7,451 nt of DNA, taken from NCBI GenBank assembly GCA_030643245.1, contig DAOWME010000151.1, positions 1 to 7,451 of the forward strand, written 5' to 3'. Position 1 is the first letter of the stretch; each line of letters opens with the position of its first letter. This document shows positions 1 through 5,521 of this stretch, piece by piece. Below the pieces are notes generated by a model. That model searched no databases, was not told where the DNA came from, and was given only the letters and a program-made list of their open reading frames with translations. Made by a program: the position numbers and the translations under genes. Origin of the DNA: Deltaproteobacteria bacterium. Lineage in GTDB: Bacteria; Desulfobacterota; UBA8473.

Positions 1-15
1 TAGGTTAGATTTGTT

Positions 16-80
16 CGATCTGAAAACGCAAAACCGCAGGAATAGTCGAACTATTTTGAGGATTTTGTGTTTGAAGATCG
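16..80. repeat. 65-bp imperfect palindrome (long hairpin)
   Basis: Two 31-nt arms (16-46 and 50-80) are inverted repeats around a 3-nt loop (CGA, 47-49). By eye 23 of 31 positions pair. The loop-proximal 6 bp (AATAGT/ACTATT) and the outer 6 bp (CGATCT/AGATCG) are perfect. No T-run follows on either strand, so a simple intrinsic terminator is unlikely. The palindrome directly precedes the degenerate repeat at 142-330. It looks like part of a dispersed palindromic element, but only one copy lies in this window. Confidence 0.6.
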
Positions 81-141
81 GGCAAAGATGGCCTGAAGAT
101 GAGATGCACAAATGGGGAAGTTATTTCGTCCCCGTCCCTTA

Positions 142-330
142 CCATCCAGAAACGGCACTTTTCCGCAATCTCTACATCAGTCTGCGGGATTATTTGTGTA
201 GTGTATGTTTATACGCTTCCATACAACACCTTGACTTCCTTGACCTTGCTAAAATTTGCTCATTTCTGAACCGGAAATTGCCAGTGCCCTTTTTCTCAGA
301 AGCTCAATTTATGGATGGGCACAAACTAGG
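142..330 (-). repeat. Degenerate copy (A) of a ~190-200-bp MITE-like repeat
   Basis: The reverse complement of this stretch aligns over its full length with the element at 4002-4204. Shared blocks occur in the same order and at nearly the same spacing: CCATCCAGAAA at 142-152, CCTTGCT at 244-250, a TTGCTCAT..TCTGAA block near 256-270, GTGCCC at 284-289, and ATTTATGGATGG followed by CTAGG at 307-330. The homologous spans are 189 bp here and about 188 bp in the other copy. The middle (about 157-243) has diverged strongly and the end repeats are eroded, so this is an old copy in the opposite orientation. No transposase is encoded. Confidence 0.65.
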
Positions 331-443
331 TTCGTTTTCGAACAGATGGAAGAAGAGGACAGCAAGAATGATGTGCTTCAGAGGATTAAGTCGATGGGTG
401 ATGCGGAGCATGGAAGTTAGAGAAAGAAGGGAGGAGTGGCAGC

Positions 444-656
444 ATGGCGAAACCTGAAGAGATGTGGCAGTGTCAGACAGTGAATTGTGGATATATTTAT
501 GACCCGGACAGAGGGGACCGGAAGGGTAAGATCCCCAAGGGCACCTCTTTCGAAGACCTTCCGGACGATTGGAAGTGTCCTGTATGCGGTGCCAGCAAGA
601 AGATGTTCCGTCCTCTTGCAGGACCGGGGTCGGTAGTGGAAGAACAGGCCGGGTAA
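444..656 (+). CDS. Rubredoxin, CX4C type
   Basis: Small cytoplasmic one-electron carrier with a single iron held by four cysteines. In anaerobes rubredoxins donate electrons to flavodiiron O2 reductases, superoxide reductase or rubrerythrin. The protein is 70 aa. Iron ligands are C10 and C15 in an N-terminal loop and C45 and C48 in CPVCGA. The family core is clear: GYIYDP at 16-21, GD at 24-25, I30-P-x-GT, F36, LPDDWKCP at 39-46. The first pair is spaced C-x4-C instead of the usual C-x2-C, as described for Desulfovibrio Rd-2 proteins. The last ~15 residues extend past the usual ~52-aa core. AAGGGAGGAG ends at 436, 7 nt before the ATG, and supports the start. The flavodoxin gene follows after 129 nt and makes a joint redox role plausible; the particular partner enzyme is not in the window. 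Confidence 0.93.
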   Translation: MAKPEEMWQCQTVNCGYIYDPDRGDRKGKIPKGTSFEDLPDDWKCPVCGASKKMFRPLAGPGSVVEEQAG

Positions 657-691
657 TCAAATACTTTCCCTCAGAGAATAGGTGCGAAGCC

Positions 692-722
692 CCATAAACG
701 CTAAGTTACTTAGCGCTTATGG
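692..722. promoter_or_regulatory. Intergenic hairpin between rubredoxin and flavodoxin genes
   Basis: Arms 692-705 and 709-722 are inverted repeats of 14 nt with 13 matches and a TTA loop (CCATAA.CGCTAAG / CTTAGCG.TTATGG). No T-tract follows (TACAAAGCCC), so it is not a textbook intrinsic terminator. It could be an operator, an mRNA processing or stability element, or a partial terminator between the two genes. Confidence 0.55.
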
Positions 723-785
723 TACAAAGCCCTTATCATGGGGGTAAATTAGTGTGAGACGAGAGTTCTGTAAAAGGAGGCAAGA

Positions 786-1223
786 ATGAGCAAAGTCCTG
801 GTTGTTTTTTGTACAAGGTCAAGAGGAACAAAAAAGATGGCTAATCATATCGCTGAAGGCATACGCATGGGCGGCGATATTGAAGTAGACATTGTAAACG
901 TAACCAAGATCAAAAATGAAACAGATATAGACGGCTACGACGGGTATGTTTTCGGTTCTGCAACATATCATGGCGATATGATGCAGGGTATGAAGACCTT
1001 CCTTTTCCTGGCTGAGAAAGCGAACCTTGAGGGAAAGGTCGCGGGGTCATTCGGATCGTTTGGCTGGAGTGGAGAGGCCACGAACCGTATCTACGATACC
1101 ATGAAGAACATCTTCAAGATGGTGATGGTGAGTGGCCCACTAAGGTTACAATATGCCGTAGGGGAAGATGAAATATCCGTGGCCCAGGATTACGGGAAAG
1201 AGATAGCAAAAAAACTCGGGTAG
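786..1223 (+). CDS. Stand-alone flavodoxin, flavodiiron-protein-like domain
   Basis: FMN-binding soluble electron carrier of 145 aa, the normal size for a short-chain flavodoxin. Visible parts: beta-1 VLVVFCTRSRGTKKMA (4-19), where T10-x4-T15 forms the FMN phosphate loop; FGSATYHGDM (56-65), the first isoalloxazine-contacting loop; and SFGSFGWSGEA (88-98), the second flavin loop. The GSATYHG and FGWSGEA loops resemble the C-terminal flavodoxin domain of flavodiiron proteins (FprA/Roo) more than classical flavodoxins, but there is no upstream beta-lactamase-like diiron domain. The start is set by AAAGGAGG at 773-780, 5 nt before ATG. Lying between rubredoxin and cytochrome bd genes, it probably serves redox or oxygen-stress metabolism; its donor and acceptor are not shown. 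Confidence 0.9.
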   Translation: MSKVLVVFCTRSRGTKKMANHIAEGIRMGGDIEVDIVNVTKIKNETDIDGYDGYVFGSATYHGDMMQGMKTFLFLAEKANLEGKVAGSFGSFGWSGEATNRIYDTMKNIFKMVMVSGPLRLQYAVGEDEISVAQDYGKEIAKKLG

Positions 1224-1386
1224 CAGAATAATCCGGTCCCACAGCTCTTTCTTGTTCTGGCTGCGAGTCTTTTCGAACATGTGCGGCTTGTAAATATGTG
1301 GAAAACACAAAAAGGGACAAGAGCTTACAAACAAGAAGAGAAAGGCCCTCGGCATCGACAAGGCACGGGAGAGGGTTCTTCTCGAT
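1224..1386. other. Intergenic region between flavodoxin and cydA (left part)
   Basis: No clear promoter, terminator or gene stands out here. From 1294 the + frame that becomes the 1387-1503 ORF is open. A minus-strand stretch near 1215-1280 also reads like normal protein for about 24 residues but has no ribosome site and runs into the flavodoxin gene. This may be the site of old gene decay. Confidence 0.4.
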
Positions 1387-1503
1387 ATGTCCGACAGGCG
1401 GGACACATATCCCGTTCCTTGGCGGGTGGCCACATACCTTGATGAAAAGTTGTTTCTGATAAAGATAGAGACTCAAAACAAGGAGGATTGCCGATGGATG
1501 TAG
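1387..1503 (+). CDS. Possible small protein overlapping the cydA start
   Basis: Hypothetical, unrecognised 38-aa ORF starting MSDRRDTYPVPWRVATYLDE and ending KEDCRWM; its stop overlaps the first 10 nt of cydA. The frame is open further upstream from 1294 (after a TAA at 1291-1293) and that extension (for example KALGIDKARERVLLD) also reads like normal protein with codon use similar to the neighbours, but has no in-frame ATG, GTG or TTG before 1387. A weak GGGAGAGG (1367-1374) lies 12 nt before the ATG. It is therefore either a short leader translated into cydA (the cydA Shine-Dalgarno lies inside it) or the C-terminal remnant of a decayed gene. It has no membrane segment and does not resemble CydX. 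Confidence 0.3.
   Translation: MSDRRDTYPVPWRVATYLDEKLFLIKIETQNKEDCRWM
1481..1486 (+). promoter_or_regulatory. Ribosome binding site deciding the cydA start
   Basis: A perfect AGGAGG lies 7 nt before the ATG at 1494 but only 1 nt before an in-frame TTG at 1488. This selects ATG 1494 as the start. The protein then begins MDVVMLSRLQF, as expected for CydA. Confidence 0.85.
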
Positions 1504-2798
1504 TCATGCTTTCACGTCTGCAATTTGCTGCAGCCACTATGTTCCATTTCTTGTTCGTTCCCTTGACCCTGGGACTCTCAATCATCGTGGCGATCATGGA
1601 GACGAAGTATGTCAGGACAGGGGATGAGACATACCTTTCCATGACTAAGTTCTGGGGCAAATTGTTCCTCATAAACTTTACCCTGGGGATAGTTACGGGG
1701 ATTACACTCGAGTTTCAGTTCGGGACCAACTGGTCACGGTACTCTGCCTTTATGGGGGACATATTCGGTTCCCTTCTCGCCATTGAGGCTACTGCTGCTT
1801 TTTTTCTCGAATCCACGATGATCGGTGTCTGGGTCTTCGGATGGAAAAAGCTTTCAAAGAAGGCCCACGCCACAGTAATGTGGCTTGTTGCAGGGGCTTC
1901 AAGCATGTCTGCAATTTGGATAATCACGGCAAACGCATGGATGCAGCACCCGGTCGGCTATACCATAAGAGGCGGAAGGGCCGAACTTACGGACTTTGCA
2001 GCGGTTGTATTCCAGAAATTTGCTGTTCTTCAGTTTCTTCACACAGTGGGTAGCGCTTATATCCTAAGCGCTTTTTTTGTCATGGGTGTCAGTGCCTACC
2101 ACCTCTTGAAGAAGCAGCATATCGACCTTTTTACAAGGTCATTCAAAATCGCTCTTGTGTTCGGACTCATCTTTTCCCTTTTCGTAGTTATCGAAGGGGA
2201 TATGCACGGTGTTCATGTCACGGAGACGCAGCCGGCAAAGCTTGCAGCTATGGAATCTCACTGGGAAACAACCAGGAGGGCCCCAATCCATCTCTTCGCC
2301 ATCCCTGACGAGGAGAATGAGAAGAATTTAATTGAAATCGGATCCATACCCGGCATCCTCAGTTTTCTAGGTTACCATGACTTTAACGCTGAGGTGAAAG
2401 GACTTAGGGATTTCCCCAAAGATGAACGGCCGCCGGTCCTTATCACATCATTTGCCTTCAAGGGTATGGTGGGGTTAGGTATCTATTTTGTCATTATGAC
2501 AATAATCGGTGTTTTCAAGAGAAATCGCCTGGTTAAGAGCCCATTTTATCTAAAGATAATGCTCATTTCGATCCCCCTGCCATATCTTGCTATTGAGTTG
2601 GGATGGGTACTGGCCGAAGTGGGTCGTCAACCCTGGATCGTTTACGGACTGATGAAGACGAAGGATGCGGTATCTCCGATAGCGACTTGTCAAGTAGCCA
2701 CAACCCTGGTATCATTCGTCCTGGTTTATGGACTTTTAGGGGCGGTCGGCTTCTACCTGATGGCAAAAAATGCCAAAAACGGACCGGCTATGGATTGA
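1494..2798 (+). CDS. cydA: Cytochrome bd quinol oxidase subunit I (CydA), short Q-loop
   Basis: Integral membrane subunit that oxidises quinol and carries hemes b558, b595 and d, reducing O2 to water without proton pumping. The protein is 434 aa, against 522 in E. coli. Known residues are in place: H18 in FHFLFVPLT (E. coli H19, high-spin heme), E98 and E106 in IEATAAFFLEST (E99/E107), H183 in LQFLHT (H186, heme b558), K249 and E254 in QPAKLAAMESHW (K252/E257, quinol site), M325 in FKGMVGLG (M393, heme b558) and GRQPW at 377-381. The residue two before M325 is Lys (K323), where E. coli has Arg391. The size difference comes largely from the short periplasmic Q-loop (about 260-315), typical of the short-Q-loop class. 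cydB follows after 39 nt in the same operon. The mRNA contains a terminator-like hairpin at 2052-2078. Confidence 0.97.
   Translation: MDVVMLSRLQFAAATMFHFLFVPLTLGLSIIVAIMETKYVRTGDETYLSMTKFWGKLFLINFTLGIVTGITLEFQFGTNWSRYSAFMGDIFGSLLAIEATAAFFLESTMIGVWVFGWKKLSKKAHATVMWLVAGASSMSAIWIITANAWMQHPVGYTIRGGRAELTDFAAVVFQKFAVLQFLHTVGSAYILSAFFVMGVSAYHLLKKQHIDLFTRSFKIALVFGLIFSLFVVIEGDMHGVHVTETQPAKLAAMESHWETTRRAPIHLFAIPDEENEKNLIEIGSIPGILSFLGYHDFNAEVKGLRDFPKDERPPVLITSFAFKGMVGLGIYFVIMTIIGVFKRNRLVKSPFYLKIMLISIPLPYLAIELGWVLAEVGRQPWIVYGLMKTKDAVSPIATCQVATTLVSFVLVYGLLGAVGFYLMAKNAKNGPAMD
2052..2078 (+). terminator. Terminator-like hairpin inside cydA
   Basis: AGCGCTTA (2052-2059), a 5-nt loop TATCC and TAAGCGCT (2065-2072) form a perfect 8-bp stem, followed directly by more T (run of seven, 2072-2078, the first one in the stem). 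This is the shape of an intrinsic terminator, in the coding strand at cydA codons 187-195 (SAYILSAFF). It may be a chance product of the repeated Ser-Ala codons, or may attenuate full-length transcription. Terminator activity inside an actively translated gene is normally suppressed by ribosomes. Confidence 0.35.
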
Positions 2799-2837
2799 CA
2801 ATTTGTGATTGGAGGCTAATACTATTAGGAGGAAAAA

Positions 2838-3854
2838 ATGGTCTTGGAAACAGTTTGGTTCTTGCTGTGGGGACTGCTTTGGGCAATTTTCTTTATGACG
2901 GATGGTTTTGACTTCGGGGTGGGGACTCTCTACCCTTTTCTTGGAAGGACCGAGACGGACAAGAGGGTCATGATTAACTCTCTGGGGCCCCTTTGGGATG
3001 GCAATGAGGTTTGGCTCATCACAGCGGGAGGGGTTACCTTTGCGGCGTTTCCCCTGGTATATGCCGTCATGTTCTCGTCGCTTTATTCGGCCCTTATGCT
3101 CATCCTCTTTGCGCTTATTTTAAGAGGGGTTTCCTTTGAATTCCGGGGCAAGGTCGATAGCCCTGGCTGGCGTAAGATCTGGGATATATGTATCTTTGTG
3201 GGTAGCATTGTCCCGGCAGTCTTGTTTGGTGTAGCCTTCGGTAACATTTTCAAAGGTGTTCCCATTGATGGGGAAGGCGTCTATCACGGGACTTTATTCA
3301 CCCTCCTCAATACTTACGGGCTGCTTACCGGTGTGCTTTTCCTTCTGCTCTTTCTCGAACATGGTGCTTTGTGGCTTTCCATCAAGACCGAGGGTGACCT
3401 CCATGACAGGGCGGTTTCAACAGCCAACAGGGTATGGCCTGTCCTTCTTGTGATAGCGGTGATTTTCCTTGTAATGAGCAAGTTTTCAACGAGCCTATAT
3501 GATAACTACCTCGCCCACCCTGCGCTCTTTCTCATCATTCTTGCTATGGTACTCGCGCTTCTAAGCACAAAGATCTTCCTTAGAAAGAAAGCCTATTTCA
3601 AGGCCTGGTTTTCTTCTGCTTTAACGATTGTCGCGGCTACCTTTTACGGGGTTGCCGGGATCTATCCGAGCCTCTTCCCTTCAAGCATAAATCCAAACTA
3701 CAGCCTCACCGCTCATAACGCATCTTCCTCTCCGCTAACGCTGAAAATCATGCTGGTAGTGGTTCTTATATTTGTGCCCATTGTAATAGCATACCAGGCA
3801 TGGTCATACAACCTCTTCAAAGGGAAAGTAACAGAAAAGGACCTTACCTACTAG
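2838..3854 (+). CDS. cydB: Cytochrome bd quinol oxidase subunit II (CydB)
   Basis: Second integral membrane subunit of cytochrome bd oxidase, needed for assembly and function of the heme centre formed with CydA. The protein is 338 aa, in the normal range. Family motifs: the first membrane helix ends in TDGFDFGVG (21-29); GPLWDGNEVWLI (50-61); the conserved AAFP (69-72); and LRGVSFEFRGK (95-105). Several further hydrophobic helices follow to the C-terminus. TAGGAGG at 2826-2832, 5 nt before ATG, fixes the start. It is the second gene of the cydAB operon. No CydX-like peptide and no cydDC transporter genes follow; the stop is succeeded by the repeat-rich intergenic zone. Confidence 0.97.
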   Translation: MVLETVWFLLWGLLWAIFFMTDGFDFGVGTLYPFLGRTETDKRVMINSLGPLWDGNEVWLITAGGVTFAAFPLVYAVMFSSLYSALMLILFALILRGVSFEFRGKVDSPGWRKIWDICIFVGSIVPAVLFGVAFGNIFKGVPIDGEGVYHGTLFTLLNTYGLLTGVLFLLLFLEHGALWLSIKTEGDLHDRAVSTANRVWPVLLVIAVIFLVMSKFSTSLYDNYLAHPALFLIILAMVLALLSTKIFLRKKAYFKAWFSSALTIVAATFYGVAGIYPSLFPSSINPNYSLTAHNASSSPLTLKIMLVVVLIFVPIVIAYQAWSYNLFKGKVTEKDLTY

Positions 3855-3914
3855 GAGGCGGCATCTTTCATAAAAGCTACAAAGTAGTTTACACTTTACT
3901 TGTATCGCACCAAG

Positions 3915-3972
3915 TTTTAGGTGTCAGTGTTCAGGCCTTGTGTTCCGCTTTCCTGACACCTGACACCTGAAA
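3915..3972. repeat. REP-like inverted repeat of CTGACAC units after cydB
   Basis: Arms 3915-3935 and 3952-3972 (21 nt each) are imperfect inverted repeats with four mismatches and a 16-nt loop. The right arm is built of a 7-nt unit, CTGACAC CTGACAC CTGA. Placed about 60 nt after the cydB stop, it could stabilise or end the cydAB mRNA, although no T-run follows. It has the look of a dispersed extragenic palindrome; copy number in the genome is unknown. Confidence 0.55.
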
Positions 3973-4001
3973 CCAAAAAGCATTGTGATGGGCAATTTTC
4001 A

Positions 4002-4204
4002 TTAGCCTAGTGTCCATCCATAAATGGACTTCTTGAGAAAAGGGCACGAGTTGGTTTCCAATTCAGAGATGAGCAATTTTTTCTCTGAGCAAGGCCGCAC
4101 GACGGTTTTCGCCGAGGCATACATGGTCGTACGTCGCAGGCGGAAACCGGAGGAGAACGCAGCTCAGGGGAAAAAGGGCCATTTCTGGATGGAAACTAGC
4201 CTAA
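4002..4204 (+). mobile_element. MITE-like element (copy B) with 26-bp terminal inverted repeats
   Basis: Left end 4002-4027 (TTAGCCTAGTGTCCATCC, then ATAAATGG) and the reverse complement of right end 4179-4204 (TTAGGCTAGTTTCCATCC, then AGAAATGG) match at 23 of 26 positions. The element is flanked on both sides by TA (4003-4004 and 4202-4203), as expected for TA target duplication by IS630/Tc1-mariner-type transposases (inference). The inside is structured: a 7-bp stem (4063-4069/4082-4088) and a stem GGTTTTCGCC/GGCGGAAACC (4104-4113/4139-4148, 9 of 10). There is no transposase gene, so mobilisation would need one in trans. The degenerate copy lies at 142-330 in reverse orientation. Confidence 0.75.
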
Positions 4205-4276
4205 AATTTGTCTATTAGCGTCCGCATCCTTGAAAAGTGTAACCAGGCAAATGAAGGATGCCGAGATTTGTATTAT

Positions 4277-4468
4277 ATGGCTTTTATCAGTATCCAAGGT
4301 ATTAAGGGAAAGATTTATGTGCCGGAGGAAAGACCCGGGTGTGTCAGGAAAAACAATTGTAAGGATTGTTATTCGTGTCAGATGTGTTCTGACACTAGGT
4401 GCAGGATATGTTTTAATGAGAAAGCGCCCGGTGGTAAGAGACCTCCAGAGAATCGGCGCGACGATTGA
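4277..4468 (+). CDS. Small cysteine-rich protein of unknown function
   Basis: Product of 63 aa with seven cysteines in a tight array: C22-x5-C28-x2-C31-x2-C34-x2-C37-x4-C42-x2-C45, within CKDCYSCQMC followed by SDTRCRIC. The N-terminal part (IQGIKGKIYVPE, 6-17) looks like a short beta strand pair, and the C-terminal ~18 residues are polar and probably unstructured (PGGKRPPENRRDD). The spacing suggests zinc or an iron-sulfur cluster, but the CX2CX2CX2C run is not exactly a standard 4Fe-4S ferredoxin motif because the fourth-cysteine Pro is missing. I recall similar short CKDCF-CQ-CSD-RC proteins in anaerobic deltaproteobacteria (memory, not checked). The start is uncertain: AAGGA at 4254-4258 fits a TTG start at 4268 (9-nt spacing) better than ATG 4277. 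It lies 100 nt before the DUF4037 gene, same strand. Confidence 0.55.
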   Translation: MAFISIQGIKGKIYVPEERPGCVRKNNCKDCYSCQMCSDTRCRICFNEKAPGGKRPPENRRDD

Positions 4469-4568
4469 GAGGGTTTTGAACCGCCGCCATGTGCCGGACA
4501 TGAATCTTCCATAGACCGAAGAAGACTGATACCAGGCTGTGAAGGCTTACTAAGGAGGAGGAGGAAGA

Positions 4569-5516
4569 ATGAAGGGCCTAGAGATCGCAGAGAGATATTT
4601 CCGGGAATACGGCGCTCTCTTGATCGAAGATAAATTTGAGGACTTTAAGGGAAGGATCGCTGCTGGCCTTGTGGGAGAAGGTTCTGAATGTTTCGGGTTC
4701 GATGACGATATCTCAAGGGACCATGACTGGGGGCCTGGCTTCTGCCTCTGGCTGACTGAACAGGACTACCAGAAGATCGGCAAGGAGATAGAGGCAGAGC
4801 TGAAAAATATCCCTGCTGAATTTGAGGGGATTGGGCCTCGCAAAATAAGTGACAGGGGCGGCGGCAGGGTAGGCGTCTCCCAAATCGGCCAATTTTACAG
4901 AAGGTTTATCGGTCTTGACCGGGTTCCGGCAAGCAATACTGAGTGGCGTTACATACCGGAGGACTACCTGGCGACCTGTACCAACGGGAAGGTCTTTACT
5001 GATCCGCTGGGCGAATTTAACGCAATCAGGGAAGGACTCCAGGGGTTCTATCCCAACGATGTGAGGCTGAAGAAGATAGCCGCTCGCTGTATGATCATCG
5101 CGCAATCCGGACAGTACAACTTCCTGAGGTGTATCAAGAGAGAGGAATATGTGGCTGCTCAATATGCGGAGACACAATTCTGTGGAAACACGATTTCATT
5201 GATATTCTTGTTGAACAAGAGATACAAGCCCTTTTACAAATGGATGCACCGCGCGATGAAGGAGTTGCCCATATTGGGCGAGGTAACTCATAAGCTTTTG
5301 CTCGAGATCGTCACCTCTCGGGAATGTGATCTCATGGAGGTCATGTATGAGAAAAAGGGTAGGCTCATAGAAGAGATATGTGGCCACATCATCAGAGAAC
5401 TCAGAAAGGAAGGGTTGAGCGATTCGTCGAGCGATTTTCTCCTCGATCACGGGCCGATCGTTCAGGCTAAGATCAAAGACCCTGACCTGAGGAACCTCGA
5501 TGTGATGGTGGAGTGA
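4569..5516 (+). CDS. DUF4037-type putative nucleotidyltransferase
   Basis: Soluble 315-aa protein of the DUF4037 type, remotely related to the pol-beta nucleotidyltransferase fold. The N-terminal part carries G36-EGS39-ECFGFDDDISRDHD (to D53) then WGPGFCLWL. The G-S plus acidic pattern (D45-D47, D51, D53) is where a nucleotidyltransferase would bind metal and NTP. The middle (about 150-240) is helical with an SGQYNFLRC stretch (near 187), and the C-terminus (about 240-310) is charged and helical. The reaction is unknown; other GS..D.D families transfer nucleotides to small molecules, RNA or proteins, so this is only family-level inference. AGGAGGAGGAGG-rich sequence just before ATG gives a strong start. 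The stop is 5 nt before the amidohydrolase ATG, so the two genes are very likely translated together. Confidence 0.8.
   Translation: MKGLEIAERYFREYGALLIEDKFEDFKGRIAAGLVGEGSECFGFDDDISRDHDWGPGFCLWLTEQDYQKIGKEIEAELKNIPAEFEGIGPRKISDRGGGRVGVSQIGQFYRRFIGLDRVPASNTEWRYIPEDYLATCTNGKVFTDPLGEFNAIREGLQGFYPNDVRLKKIAARCMIIAQSGQYNFLRCIKREEYVAAQYAETQFCGNTISLIFLLNKRYKPFYKWMHRAMKELPILGEVTHKLLLEIVTSRECDLMEVMYEKKGRLIEEICGHIIRELRKEGLSDSSSDFLLDHGPIVQAKIKDPDLRNLDVMVE
5507..5513 (+). promoter_or_regulatory. Ribosome binding site deciding the amidohydrolase start
   Basis: GGTGGAG lies inside the last codons of the DUF4037 gene, 8 nt before ATG 5522. An alternative in-frame GTG at 5513, overlapping the upstream TGA, would have no good site. 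ATG 5522 is therefore preferred; the GTG would add only three residues. Confidence 0.65.
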
Positions 5517-5521
5517 ACTCT

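Larger units (their letters stand above)
3855..4276. other. Gene-free repeat zone between cydB and the Cys-rich gene
   Basis: This stretch holds the REP-like hairpin at 3915-3972 and the MITE-like element at 4002-4204; nothing else is supported. A 64-codon ORF at 4024-4218 lies almost wholly within the mobile element and is not counted as a gene. The region separates the cytochrome bd operon from the following gene group. Confidence 0.7.

Noticed and set aside
11..457. 148-codon + strand ORF covering the left end
   Set aside because: It spans the 65-bp palindrome and the degenerate repeat copy, then runs into the rubredoxin start in another frame. Its composition follows the repeats, so it is a translated repeat and not a gene.
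304..660. 118-codon - strand ORF over the rubredoxin gene
   Set aside because: Antisense shadow of a clear rubredoxin; no ribosome site and no family features.
1146..1433. - strand ORF containing MFEKTRSQNKKELWD
   Set aside because: A short stretch reads like protein, but it has no ribosome site, overlaps the flavodoxin 3' end and its remainder is low-quality sequence. Possibly a decayed fragment; not supported as a gene.
3864..3971. ORF from an ATC after the AGGAGG that overlaps the cydB stop, considered as a CydX-like peptide
   Set aside because: It begins with no accepted start codon, lacks a hydrophobic helix and runs through the REP-like palindrome.
4024..4218. 64-codon + strand ORF
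   Set aside because: It lies almost wholly inside the MITE-like element, starts in its left terminal repeat and has no ribosome site.
4230..4514. 94-codon + strand ORF overlapping the Cys-rich gene
   Set aside because: Longer than the Cys-rich ORF but without recognisable motifs; the other frame holds the regular cysteine array and polar tail of a real small protein.
4713..5177. 154-codon - strand ORF inside the DUF4037 gene
   Set aside because: Antisense shadow of a gene with clear family motifs and a strong ribosome site.
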